Part shown: positions 16,639-24,933 of the stretch, piece after piece
Position numbering within the stretch: position 1 is the stretch's first letter
How the letters are laid out: every line of letters starts with the position of its first letter
Source: Blastococcus sp. TF02-8
GTDB lineage: Bacteria; Actinomycetota; Actinomycetes; Mycobacteriales; Geodermatophilaceae
Direction: 5' to 3'
Length of the DNA stretch: 64,000 nt
Assembly: GCF_003319175.1 (NCBI RefSeq)
Contig: NZ_QOHK01000014.1
Location: 1-64,000, forward strand
Made by a program: the position numbers and the translations under genes
Notes under the pieces: generated by a model
Databases searched by the model: none
Seen by the model: the letters and a program-made list of their open reading frames with translations, nothing else
Told to the model about the DNA's origin: nothing

Positions 16639-17064
16639 TCAGGTGGTGGGCACGTGCCGCGCAACGACGTCGGCGGGTATCACCTGGCAGACGGCGGCGG
16701 GGCTGCACGTTGCCGGGTCCAGGATGCCCGCCCGGGAGCGGAGCCGTTCGACGTCCGCGCGTAACGCGGTCAGTTCGGCGATGCGCCGGTCAAGGTCGGC
16801 GGCGTGGCTGTCCAGCAGGGTGAGGACGTGCTGGCACGGAGCTCCGCTGCTCGCCCGGACCGTGATGATCTCGCGGATCTCGGCCAGGCTGAGCCCGGCG
16901 GCTTGGGCCGCTTTGACGAATGCCAACCGGTCGACGGCGTCCTCGTCATAGTCCCGGTAGCCGGAGGGACGCCGAGCCGGTGCGGGAAGTACGCCGGCGG
17001 ATTCATAGAACCGGATCGTCTTGGTCGTCAGCCCGGTTCGGGCTGCGAGCTGGCCGATTCGCAC
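16639..17064 (-). CDS. merR: MerR-family heavy-metal regulator
   Basis: 141 aa from GTG 17064. The N-terminal winged helix is canonical (IGQLAARTGLTTKTIRFYESAGVLP), followed by the dimerisation helix. Metal-ligand cysteines are at 77 (APCQHV), 120 and 126 (TCSPAAVC). MerR for mercury uses three cysteines in this layout; the close spacing of the last two also resembles Cd/Pb/Zn sensors. Divergence from merA across a long-spacer promoter makes Hg(II) the most likely effector. Family mechanism: represses, then activates the divergent promoter by DNA underwinding. Confidence 0.82.
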   Translation of the reverse strand: MRIGQLAARTGLTTKTIRFYESAGVLPAPARRPSGYRDYDEDAVDRLAFVKAAQAAGLSLAEIREIITVRASSGAPCQHVLTLLDSHAADLDRRIAELTALRADVERLRSRAGILDPATCSPAAVCQVIPADVVARHVPTT

Positions 17065-17080
17065 CGGCGCAGCCTACGAC

Positions 17081-17112
17081 TTGACCTTCCAGCGCAGTGG
17101 AAGCCCTAGCGT
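17081..17112 (+). promoter_or_regulatory. MerR-type long-spacer promoter/operator of merA
   Basis: -35 TTGACC at 17081-17086 and a -10 TAGCGT at 17107-17112 are separated by 20 bp. A dyad CTTCCA (17086-17091) / TGGAAG (17098-17103) lies in the spacer. A 19-20 bp spacer with a central dyad is the hallmark of MerR-family promoters. Confidence 0.75.
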
Positions 17113-17151
17113 CGGCTACCAGGTCATCGAGCCAAGCGGAGGAGCGGCACC

Positions 17152-18519
17152 ATGGACGCAGTCGATCTGGTCGTCATCGGAACCGGCGGGGCGGCGATGG
17201 CCGCCGGCATCGAGGCGCGCTGCCGAGGCAGGTCCGCCGTGCTGGTCGAGCATGGACCGCTGGGCGGGACCTGTCTGAACATCGGCTGCGTACCGAGCAA
17301 GAACCTGCTCGCCGCCGCCGGCCGGCGGCACCGTGCACAGGCCAACCCGTTCCCGGCCGTACCGACCGGCGCCGGCGACGTGGACATGGCCGCACTGACC
17401 GAGCAGAAGCAGGAGCTCATCGACCGGCTGCGGCAGCTCAAGTACGCCGACGTCGCCGAGGCGCACGGTTTCCCCGTCCGGTACGGGCACGCCCGGTTCG
17501 TCAACGAGCAGACCCTCGAGGTCGACGGGCAGCCACTGGTGGCGCCTGCGTACGTGGTGGCCACCGGCGCGGCCCCGCACATCCCCGACCTGCCCGGCCT
17601 GGCCGGCGTCGACTACCTGACCTCCACCACGGCGATGGAGCTGACCCGGCTGCCGGAGTCGCTCGTCGTGCTGGGCGGCGGCTACGTCGGGCTGGAGCAG
17701 GCGCAGCTCTTCGCGCACCTGGGCGTGCCGGTCACCGTCGTGGGCCGGTTCGCGCCGCACACAGAGCCCGAAATCGCCGCGGTCCTGCGCCAGGTGTTCG
17801 CCGACGACGGCATCACCGTGGTCGAGGAGCGCGGGGTGGCCGTGGCCGGCAGCGCCGACGGCGTCGTGGTCACGACAAGCGGCGGCCGGGAGGCGAAAGG
17901 GCAGCGACTCCTGGTGGCCACCGGCCGGTTCGCCGACACCGGCGACTTGGGTCTGGAGGCGGCGGGGGTGAAGACCGATGAGCGGGGCTTCATCGTGGTC
18001 GACACCCATCAGCGCACCACGAATCCGCGAATCTTCGCTGCCGGTGACGTGTCAGGTGCGCCGCAGTACGTCTACGTCGCCGCGCAAACTGGGCACGCCG
18101 CCGCCGCCGGGGCGCTGGGCGAGCCGACGACGGTGGACTACCGCGGGCTGCCCGGGGTGACGTTCACGACCCCGCAGCTGGGCAGCGCCGGCCTCACCGA
18201 GGATCAGGCCCGGGCCGCCGGACACACCTGCGACTGCCGGGTCCTCGGCGCGCAGGACATCCCGCGGGCGCTGGCCAACCGGGACACCCGCGGCGCGCTC
18301 AAGCTGGTCATCGACGCCGACACCGGCAAGGTGCTGGGCGTGCACGCCGTACTCGACGGCGCCGGCGACGTGATGCTGGCCGCCACCTATGCGATCAAGT
18401 ACGGGCTGACCGTCGACGACCTGGCCGACACGTGGGCGCCGTACCTCACGATGGCCGAGGCGCTGCGCATCGCCGCCGGACTGTTCCGCACCGACAAGCC
18501 GACCAGCTGCTGCGCATGA
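17152..18519 (+). CDS. merA: Mercuric reductase (MerA), lacking the N-terminal HMA domain
   Basis: 455 aa; ATG 17152 with GGAGGAGC upstream. It is a flavoprotein disulfide reductase: FAD motif VVIGTGGAAMAAG, redox pair C41/C46 in GGTCLNIGCVPSK, NAD(P) motif VLGGGYVGLEQAQ, and FAD-binding IFAAGDVSG. The C-terminal vicinal pair C453-C454 (SCCA) is the diagnostic MerA site that passes Hg(II) to the active centre. Reaction: NADPH-dependent reduction of Hg(II) to Hg(0) in the cytosol. The NmerA (HMA) domain is absent, as in many actinobacterial MerAs. No merB, merT or merP is present, so mercury import must be elsewhere or nonspecific. Confidence 0.88.
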   Translation: MDAVDLVVIGTGGAAMAAGIEARCRGRSAVLVEHGPLGGTCLNIGCVPSKNLLAAAGRRHRAQANPFPAVPTGAGDVDMAALTEQKQELIDRLRQLKYADVAEAHGFPVRYGHARFVNEQTLEVDGQPLVAPAYVVATGAAPHIPDLPGLAGVDYLTSTTAMELTRLPESLVVLGGGYVGLEQAQLFAHLGVPVTVVGRFAPHTEPEIAAVLRQVFADDGITVVEERGVAVAGSADGVVVTTSGGREAKGQRLLVATGRFADTGDLGLEAAGVKTDERGFIVVDTHQRTTNPRIFAAGDVSGAPQYVYVAAQTGHAAAAGALGEPTTVDYRGLPGVTFTTPQLGSAGLTEDQARAAGHTCDCRVLGAQDIPRALANRDTRGALKLVIDADTGKVLGVHAVLDGAGDVMLAATYAIKYGLTVDDLADTWAPYLTMAEALRIAAGLFRTDKPTSCCA

Positions 18520-18670
18520 GCAGACGCATCGTGCTCGAATTCTTCGGGCTTGGGTACTGCGGGTCGCTCGCGTTCGCTGAGAGGGACGGCCAACCCGGCC
18601 AAAGGTGAGCGAGGCATAGCCGCGGACGGTCGGGCAGTGGAACACCCCGGTGACCAAGGACGGGAGGGGC

Positions 18671-19909
18671 GTGGCGGACGACGAGCGGCGGCCGGGGATG
18701 CGTGCGGTGCTGGCCCAGCCGGACTTCCGGCGGCTCTGGGCGGCGCGAACCGTCAGCCAGTCGGGTGACATCTTCAGCTTCGTCGCGCTGGCCATCCTGA
18801 TCTACCGGCTGACCGGCTCGGGGCTGGGCGTGGCGGGCGTCGTCGTCGCCGAGATCGTCCCGGTGCTGCTCATCGCCCCGATCGCCGGCGTGGTCGTCGA
18901 CCGACTGCCCCGCATCCAAGTGATGGTCGCCGCCGACGTACTGCGCGCCGCCCTGGCCGGCGTGCTGGTGGTCTGGCACGACGACCCGCTGGTCATTTAC
19001 GCCGTCGCGTTCGGCCTGTCGGCCGGCGCGGCGTTCTTCAACCCGGCCGCCAACAGCGTGCTGCCCTCGGTCGTGACCGACCGGGAGATCGTCGCGGCCA
19101 ACAGCGCCGTCTGGACGGCGGCGGTGCTGTCACAGATCGTCCTCGCGCCGCTGGCCGGAGGCCTGGTCGCCCTCGTCGGCCCGGGCTGGGCGTTCGGCCT
19201 CAACGCCGCGAGCTTCGTTGTCTCGGCGCTGGCGCTACGCGGACTGCGGCTGGTCGCGCCGCCGCGTGACGTCGGCCGCCGCCGGCTGCTGGCCGAGGCC
19301 CGCGAGGGTGTGGCCCTGGTCGGCCGCGACCGGCTGCTGCGCGCCCTGGCCATCGGACAACTGCTGGCCGCGCTGTCGGCCGGGGCGACCAGCGCGCTGC
19401 TGGTGGTGCTGGCCGCCGAGCACCTGCGGGCCCCGGCGAACGCCTACGGGATCCTGGTCGGCGCGATCGGCGTGGGCGCCGCCCTGGGCCCCACTCTGCT
19501 GCTGCGGCTGATACCGGACCCGCGCCGCCCGCTGTACGTATTCGGCCCCTACGTGCTGCGCGGCCTCGTCGACCTGGTGCTCGCGTCGGTCCGCTCACTG
19601 CCGTTGGCCGCCGCCACCCTGGCCGTGTACGGCGTCGGAACCTCCACCGGCGCTGTCACCTTCAACAGCCTGCTGCAGTCGCACGTCACCGACCTCACGC
19701 GCGGGCGGGTCTTCGCCCTGATGGACCTGCTGTGGCAGAGCGGGCGCCTGGCCAGTCTCGGCGTCGGGGGGCTGCTCGCCGACACCGTGGGCATCCGCGC
19801 CGTCTACTACCTCGGCGGCATCCTGCTGCTGCTGGCCGCCGCCGTCGGCTTCGCCGCCAGCCGCACACCCGCACCCTCGCGCGAGGCAGCCCCGCCGAGT
19901 CCGGACTGA
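18671..19909 (+). CDS. MFS exporter (MFS_3/EntS-like)
   Basis: 412 aa from GTG 18671 (GTG 18650 adds 7 residues). About twelve hydrophobic segments. The N-terminal signature FRRLWAARTVSQSGDIFSFVAL and the loop AGVVVDRLPRIQVMVAADVLRA (split DRxxR type) match the MFS_3 group of drug/siderophore exporters. It follows merA on the same strand but with a 150-bp gap, so co-regulation is uncertain. The substrate is unknown. Confidence 0.75.
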   Translation: MADDERRPGMRAVLAQPDFRRLWAARTVSQSGDIFSFVALAILIYRLTGSGLGVAGVVVAEIVPVLLIAPIAGVVVDRLPRIQVMVAADVLRAALAGVLVVWHDDPLVIYAVAFGLSAGAAFFNPAANSVLPSVVTDREIVAANSAVWTAAVLSQIVLAPLAGGLVALVGPGWAFGLNAASFVVSALALRGLRLVAPPRDVGRRRLLAEAREGVALVGRDRLLRALAIGQLLAALSAGATSALLVVLAAEHLRAPANAYGILVGAIGVGAALGPTLLLRLIPDPRRPLYVFGPYVLRGLVDLVLASVRSLPLAAATLAVYGVGTSTGAVTFNSLLQSHVTDLTRGRVFALMDLLWQSGRLASLGVGGLLADTVGIRAVYYLGGILLLLAAAVGFAASRTPAPSREAAPPSPD

Positions 19910-20184
19910 GCAACGGCCAGGCCCGGTTCGCCGATGTGCAGCAGCTCAGTGGCTGGGCCCCGAGCGCACCAGCAGCCCGGTGAGCAGTCCGCGGATGCGC
20001 GCGTCGATCGGGCCTCACCGACTCGACCCCCTTGCCAGCCGGCTCCTCCAGGACCAGCGGAGGTAGCACGTGCCCGGGAAGACCGGACAGGCGTCACCGC
20101 AGCCCAGGGGAGGCCTTGCGGGAGCGAGACTCGATCCGCCTTGGTCGCCCGGTTGCCGCCGGTGGCGGCGGCTATCATCGTCGT

Positions 20185-20565
20185 ATGGCGATGAATCCGA
20201 TGATGGACAGCGCCGCGGAACCGGGGGTCAACGAAGCCGCCGCATTGTCCGCGGCGGCGTGCATGTTCCGCAGCTTGGGCGATCCCACGCGGCTCGCGAT
20301 CCTCCGGCACCTGGCACTCGGTGAGCACAAGGTCGTCGAGCTGACCGCCCACCTCGGGTTGGCGCAGTCGACGGTCTCGGCGCACCTCGCCTGCTTGCGG
20401 GACTGTGGGTTGGTGACCTCCCGGCCGCAGGGTCGGGCGTCGATGTGGTCACTGGCGACCGGGGCAGAGCTGCTGGATGTGCTCGCCGCTGCCGAGCGGC
20501 TGCTCGCCACGACCGGCGATGCCGTGGCCCTGTGTCCGACCTACGGCGAGGAAGCGAGCCGATGA
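20185..20565 (+). CDS. ArsR-family metal sensor, CmtR-like
   Basis: 126 aa from ATG 20185. The winged HTH is clear (LGDPTRLAILRHLALGEHKVVELTAHLGLAQSTVSAHLACLRDCGLV). Cysteines C70 and C74 in ACLRDC on the recognition helix plus C117 near the C-terminus match the alpha4C metal site of mycobacterial CmtR, a Cd(II)/Pb(II) repressor. A TATCAT -10-like box (20173-20178) 6 nt before the ATG suggests a leaderless transcript. TCATCG / CGATGA repeats across the start (about 20176-20194) could be the operator. The stop overlaps the first CDF gene (ATGA), so it likely controls the downstream metal-efflux genes. Confidence 0.8.
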   Translation: MAMNPMMDSAAEPGVNEAAALSAAACMFRSLGDPTRLAILRHLALGEHKVVELTAHLGLAQSTVSAHLACLRDCGLVTSRPQGRASMWSLATGAELLDVLAAAERLLATTGDAVALCPTYGEEASR

Positions 20566-21335
20566 GCGCTGTGCCCGCCCACGGCCACCGTGAGGTCTCC
20601 GCGGAGACGCGCCGCCGGCTCGGTCGCCGGGCGCAGCTCTTGGCCGGCGCGTCGGTCAGCTACAACGTCGTCGAAGCGGTCATCGCCATCGCCGCAGGGG
20701 TCGCCGCGGGGTCGGTGGCGCTGATCGGCTTCGGCCTCGACTCGATCGTCGAGGTCTCCAGCGGCCTGATCATCCTGTGGCAGTTCCGCCACCGGCTACC
20801 TGAAAGCCGGGAGCGGGCAGCGCTGCGGTTGATGGCGCTGTCCTTCTTCGCCCTGGCCGGCTACGTCACCTTCGAGTCCGTCCGCGCCCTCCTCTTTGGC
20901 GCCGAACCGGAGTCGTCGATGGTCGGGATCGGCCTCGCGATCGCCTCGCTGATCGTCATGCCCTTCCTGTCCTGGGCGCAGCGGCGCACCGGCCGCGCGC
21001 TCGGATCGAACGCCGTCGTCGCCGACGGAACCCAGACACTGCTGTGCACCTACCTGTCCGCGGTACTGCTCGTGGGGCTGGTCCTCAACGCCACGCTCGG
21101 CTGGGGCTGGGCGGATCCGGTCGCCGGGCTGGTCATCGCTGCGGTCGCGGTCAAGGAGGGCCTCGAAGCCTGGCGCGGCGAGGACTGCTGTGCCCCCGTC
21201 CTCTCCGGCGAGGAGGCGGACAACGCACGTTCGGGATGCGGTTGCGCCGATGGCTGCACCGACGCCTGCTGCGTGCCCGGCGCCGCCCCGGCGCCCGGGC
21301 TCCTTCAGATCACGACCCGGGAACAGGCTCGGTGA
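20562..21335 (+). CDS. Cation-diffusion facilitator with Cys-rich C-terminal tail
   Basis: 257 aa, ATG 20562 overlapping the ArsR stop. Six membrane segments. The TM2 site motif is GFGLDSIVE and the TM5 partner region is SNAVVADGTQT, typical of CDF proteins of the Zn/Cd group. The usual cytoplasmic ferredoxin-like domain is missing. Instead the last ~45 residues hold eight cysteines (EDCCAPV, GCGCADGCTDACCVPG), a likely soft-metal binding tail. With the CmtR-like regulator upstream, export of Cd(II)/Pb(II)/Zn(II) is the best inference. Confidence 0.8.
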   Translation: MSAVPAHGHREVSAETRRRLGRRAQLLAGASVSYNVVEAVIAIAAGVAAGSVALIGFGLDSIVEVSSGLIILWQFRHRLPESRERAALRLMALSFFALAGYVTFESVRALLFGAEPESSMVGIGLAIASLIVMPFLSWAQRRTGRALGSNAVVADGTQTLLCTYLSAVLLVGLVLNATLGWGWADPVAGLVIAAVAVKEGLEAWRGEDCCAPVLSGEEADNARSGCGCADGCTDACCVPGAAPAPGLLQITTREQAR

Positions 21336-21483
21336 CCGGCCGTCCCATAGCTCTGGCCGCCGGAACTGACTACGGATCACCCACCACGTCCGACACCGGA
21401 ACGAGCACCGAACGGCGATGGCCCGGTGTGCAGCCGCATGCAGGCCTCCGGTGGCCATGGCTGCGTCACGGGGGAGCGGTCCG

Positions 21484-22137
21484 GTGAGCGACACGAATGC
21501 CACCCTGAGCCCGGCCGAGATCGAACGGCTCACCAGGCGGGGGTTGCGCCTGGCACAGTTCACCGTCGCCTACAACGTCGTAGAGGGCGCCATCGCCGTT
21601 ACGGTCGGCATCCTCGCCGGTCTCGTTTCGATGGTCGGCTTCGGGTTCGACTCCGGTATCGAGTCGGCGGCGGCGGTACTGGTCGGCCTGCGCCTGGCTG
21701 CGCGCCTGCGCCATGGCGAGGCCGACGAGGCCAAGGAGCGCCGCACCCTCAAGGCGGTGGCCGTCACGTTCTTTGTGCTGGCCGCCTACGTGACGTTCGA
21801 GGGCATCCGCAGCCTCGTGGGCGGCGAAGTGCCCGACGCGTCGGTTGTCGCCCTGGTGCTGCTCGCCGCCTCGATCGTCGTCATGCCGCTCCTGGCTCGC
21901 GCCAAGCGCCACGTCGGCGAGCGGCTGCGGGACCCGCTCATCCTGGCTGACGCGGCGGAGACCCGGATCTGCGTGCTGCTGAGCATCTCCACCCTGCTCG
22001 GCCTCGGCCTCTACGCCGTGGTCGGGTGGCCGTGGCTCGACCCGGTGGCCGGCTTCGTGATCGCAGCTTTCGCCGTCCACGAGGGCCGTGAAGCCTGGGA
22101 GGGCGAGCTGGTCGAGGACGACGAGGACGAGACGTGA
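21484..22137 (+). CDS. Cation-diffusion facilitator (second paralogue)
   Basis: 217 aa from GTG 21484 with GGGGGAG 7 nt upstream. Six membrane segments; the TM2 motif GFGFDSGIE and the TM5 region RDPLILADAAET keep the acidic/Asp positions. The protein is similar to the upstream CDF (YNVVEGAIAV against YNVVEAVIAI) but ends in an acidic tail (ELVEDDEDET) instead of the cysteine tail. GTGA overlap with the ZIP gene shows co-translation. Probable proton-coupled divalent metal efflux; the differing tail suggests a different metal preference. Confidence 0.78.
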   Translation: MSDTNATLSPAEIERLTRRGLRLAQFTVAYNVVEGAIAVTVGILAGLVSMVGFGFDSGIESAAAVLVGLRLAARLRHGEADEAKERRTLKAVAVTFFVLAAYVTFEGIRSLVGGEVPDASVVALVLLAASIVVMPLLARAKRHVGERLRDPLILADAAETRICVLLSISTLLGLGLYAVVGWPWLDPVAGFVIAAFAVHEGREAWEGELVEDDEDET

Positions 22138-22868
22138 GCGGATACCTGCTCGTTCTCGGCCTCGCGGCCCTGCCCGCGGCCGGGAACTTCGCCGGGGGAG
22201 TGCTCGCCGAGACGTTTCGCGTCTCCGAACGCGCGCTCAGCCTCGCGCTGCACCTCGCGGCCGGCATCGTGCTCGCCGTCGTGGGCCTCGAGCTGATGCC
22301 TGAGGCCTTGGCGGCGGGTCTCCCGTGGGTGCCGCTGTTGGCGTTCGTGGGGGGAGGTGCTGCCTTCATCGGTCTGGACCGAGCCATCGGCTTCATCCAG
22401 GCGAGGATGGGCGGCGGTGAGAAGCAGGGGAGCGCACTGGGGATCTTCTCCGGCGTCTCGCTGGACCTGTTCAGCGACGGCGTCATGATCGGCACCGGCA
22501 CGGTCCTGAACCCAGCTCTGGGCCTTCTCCTTGCCCTTGGGCAGGTCCCCGCCGATGTTCCGGAGGGCTTCGCGGCCATCGCGACGATGCGCAGGGCCGG
22601 CATCAGCCGCGGTCGGCGGGTGCTGCTCGCGGCAGGCTTCGCCGTCCCGATCTTCCTCGGCGCCACGCTCGGCTACTTCGCCCTCCGGGACGCCCCCGAG
22701 ATCGTCACCTTGTCGGTGCTCGCGCTCACCGGCGGTGCGCTCACCGCTGTCGTGGTCGAGGAGATGATCGGAGAGGCGCACGAAGGTGAGACCTCACGGC
22801 TGGGGCCCATCTTCCTCACCGCCGGGTTCGCCATCTTCGGCGCCATCTCCGTCTACGTGGGGGCGTGA
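22134..22868 (+). CDS. ZIP-family metal transporter
   Basis: 244 aa from GTG 22134 (GTGA overlap). Eight hydrophobic segments. TM4/TM5 metal-site motifs are recognisable: HLAAGIVLAVVGLELMPEAL early, LDLFSDGVMIGTGT and VPADVPEGFAAIATM later. ZIP proteins usually import Zn or Fe; a few ZIP-like members work differently. Placing it with two CDF exporters may balance zinc during efflux. Direction and substrate cannot be read from sequence. Confidence 0.75.
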   Translation: MSGYLLVLGLAALPAAGNFAGGVLAETFRVSERALSLALHLAAGIVLAVVGLELMPEALAAGLPWVPLLAFVGGGAAFIGLDRAIGFIQARMGGGEKQGSALGIFSGVSLDLFSDGVMIGTGTVLNPALGLLLALGQVPADVPEGFAAIATMRRAGISRGRRVLLAAGFAVPIFLGATLGYFALRDAPEIVTLSVLALTGGALTAVVVEEMIGEAHEGETSRLGPIFLTAGFAIFGAISVYVGA

Positions 22869-22940
22869 CCGAGAAGGGCCCATGGCGCTGCGGCCAGCCG
22901 GGGAAGGTGTCCCAGCCGATTCGGCGGTGGCTCGGTCGGG

Positions 22941-23387
22941 TCAGTCCGCTGCCACGGTCATGACGCCGGTCTGCCCCATGCCGATGTGGAAAGAGCAGTC
23001 GAACAGGTAGTCGCCGGCTTCGTCCACCTCGAACTCCACCGTCTCGCTGCGGCCGGGGCCGATGACGGAGATCTCCTCGGTGATGTCCTGCGGGTTGCCC
23101 CCGGGAGTGAATCGGAAGCCGTGCGTCAGCTCGTCGGCGACGCTCTGCACGGTCAGGCGCACCGGCCCGGGGGCCACCGTGACCGTCGCGGGGGTGAACA
23201 CGTAGTCGTCGCTCACCTGAATGGTCAGCTCCTGTACGCCGTCGGCGCCCACCGCGACAACTCCCGGGACGGCTGCAGGAACCGGAGAGGAAGCTGCCTG
23301 CTCATTCGTCCCGTCGCCTGCGCCGCAGGCGCTCAACGTCAGCACGAGGAGCCCGACGAGTGTGGAGCGTCGGGCCTTGTTGTCCAC
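22941..23387 (-). CDS. Cupredoxin lipoprotein
   Basis: 148 aa from ATG 23387. Signal peptide with lipobox LTLSAC (acylated C21). The mature domain is a plastocyanin-like fold: DYVFTPATVTV, a histidine in ELTHGFRF, and the C-x2-H-x2-M cluster in FDCSFHIGMGQTG, consistent with a type-1 copper site. Role: extracytoplasmic electron transfer or copper binding. It is downstream of the Dyp peroxidase on the same strand (99-nt gap) and may share its promoter. It resembles the cupredoxin part of EfeO but has no M75 peptidase domain. Confidence 0.8.
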   Translation of the reverse strand: MDNKARRSTLVGLLVLTLSACGAGDGTNEQAASSPVPAAVPGVVAVGADGVQELTIQVSDDYVFTPATVTVAPGPVRLTVQSVADELTHGFRFTPGGNPQDITEEISVIGPGRSETVEFEVDEAGDYLFDCSFHIGMGQTGVMTVAAD

Positions 23388-23486
23388 TGGTTGTCCTCGC
23401 TGAATGTCGTGGTGGGGAGCACAAGAGGGCCGATGCGGTCGCGGCGGCCGTACCGCGCTTCATTGGGCGGTGATGTGGGGTCGACG

Positions 23487-24812
23487 TCAGGTGAGCAGTG
23501 CTCGTCCCCACCAGTCGTCACCGGATTCGACTCCCGGAGGACAGGCGAAGACCGCCGAGGATGTGTGCTCGATGAACTGGTTCAGGGCATCGCCGGCCAA
23601 GTTCCGCTGCACCTGCACGAAACCCGTCTCCGGGTTGCGCTGGTACGCGATGAAGAACAGTCCGGCGTCGAGCCGGCCGGATCCGTCCGATCCGTCGACG
23701 AAGCTGTAGCCGCGACGGAGGATGGCCGTCCCGGCGTTCGTCGGGTTGGACAGCGCGACGTGGGAGTCGGCCGGGATGGCCGGCTTGCCGTCGACGACCT
23801 GGGTGAGGTCCACCGGGTCGAACTCGGCGCGCTGCCCCAGCGGCGCGCCGCTGCCCTTGCGCCGTCCCATGGCGGCCTCCTGGCGCCCGAGGGGGACGGC
23901 GTCCCAGTCCTCGACCAGCATCCGGATGCGTCGGGTGACCAGGTAGGAGCCGCCGGCCAGCCAGTCCGCTCCCGGTCCACCGTCACCGGGAGCTACCCAC
24001 ACGAACCTGTCGAGGGCTTGCCCGTTCTCGGCCTTGAGGTTGTTCGTGCCGTCCTTGAAGCCCATCAGGTTGCGGGGCGTGGCCTGCTCGGTGCTGGTCG
24101 AGGAAGTCCGGCCAAATCCGAGCTGCGACCAGCGGACGCTGACCACCCCGGCACCCAGCCGCGCGAGGTTGCGCACGGCGTGCACCGCGACCTGCGGGTC
24201 GTTGGCGCAGGCCTGGATGCACAGGTCGCCACCGCTGATCGCCGGGTCGATGCGGTCCCCGGCGAACTCCGGCGGCTCGACCAGCGCGGCGGGCTTGCGT
24301 GCCGCAAGGCCGAACCGGTCGCGGCCGTCGGTGGTGGTGAACAGCGTCGGGCCGAACCCGATGGTGAGCGTCAGCCCCGAGGCCGGCAGCCCGAGCGCTT
24401 CTCCGGTGTCGTCGGGAGCAGCGTGCTCATCGCCGTCGACGGCCCCGACCGGGCCGGCGTCCTGCCCCGCGGTCATCCGTCGGGCGGCCTCCGTCCAGGC
24501 CTTGAGCATCTCGACCAGGTCGTCCCGGCTGTCGGTGGTGACGTCGAGAGCGACGAAGTGCAGCCGGTCCTGGGCCGGGGTGACGATTCCGGCCTGGTGC
24601 CTGCCGGTGAAGGGGATGGCATCTGCAGCATCGGATCCGGGGGCAACTGGTGCGGTAGCTGTGCCGGCCGTGGCCCGTCCGAGCACCCCACCGGTGGCTC
24701 CGGCAGCGACGATGCCGAGCGTCCCGCCGCCGGCGAGGCCCAGGAGTCGACGGCGCGACATGCCTCGGAGGTGCGCAGCCTGGCGTTCGCTGGAGTCGGG
24801 ATCGGTACTCAT
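23487..24812 (-). CDS. Tat-exported Dyp-type peroxidase (EfeB-like)
   Basis: 441 aa from ATG 24812. That start is preferred because the regulatory dyad at 24863 lies upstream of it. Tat signal SRRRLLGLAGGGTLG. The haem-binding Dyp signature includes GFKDGTNNL (GxxDG) and the C-terminal RRGYSFVDGSD...LFFIAYQRNPETGFVQVQ, typical of EfeB/deferrochelatase proteins (usual length ~430). Reaction: H2O2-dependent oxidation, with proposed haem deferrochelation. No efeU or efeO is present nearby. The operator upstream places it in the copper/Ccm regulon. Confidence 0.85.
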   Translation of the reverse strand: MSTDPDSSERQAAHLRGMSRRRLLGLAGGGTLGIVAAGATGGVLGRATAGTATAPVAPGSDAADAIPFTGRHQAGIVTPAQDRLHFVALDVTTDSRDDLVEMLKAWTEAARRMTAGQDAGPVGAVDGDEHAAPDDTGEALGLPASGLTLTIGFGPTLFTTTDGRDRFGLAARKPAALVEPPEFAGDRIDPAISGGDLCIQACANDPQVAVHAVRNLARLGAGVVSVRWSQLGFGRTSSTSTEQATPRNLMGFKDGTNNLKAENGQALDRFVWVAPGDGGPGADWLAGGSYLVTRRIRMLVEDWDAVPLGRQEAAMGRRKGSGAPLGQRAEFDPVDLTQVVDGKPAIPADSHVALSNPTNAGTAILRRGYSFVDGSDGSGRLDAGLFFIAYQRNPETGFVQVQRNLAGDALNQFIEHTSSAVFACPPGVESGDDWWGRALLT

Positions 24813-24862
24813 GGACGAGAGGCTCGGCCGATCTGTGCGTCGGGGACAGCTGGCAAGGACTC

Positions 24863-24879
24863 TACTATCCAAGCTAGGA
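24863..24879. promoter_or_regulatory. YACTA-N7-TAGTR operator A (Dyp peroxidase)
   Basis: TACTA-TCCAAGC-TAGGA, 51 bp upstream of the Dyp peroxidase ATG. It matches the 17-bp dyad recurring across the island. Confidence 0.7.
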
Positions 24880-24933
24880 GCGCCGGCTGGGGATTCGCGC
24901 CGATTGCTGCCCGCCAGAGGAGCAAGCTCTCGG

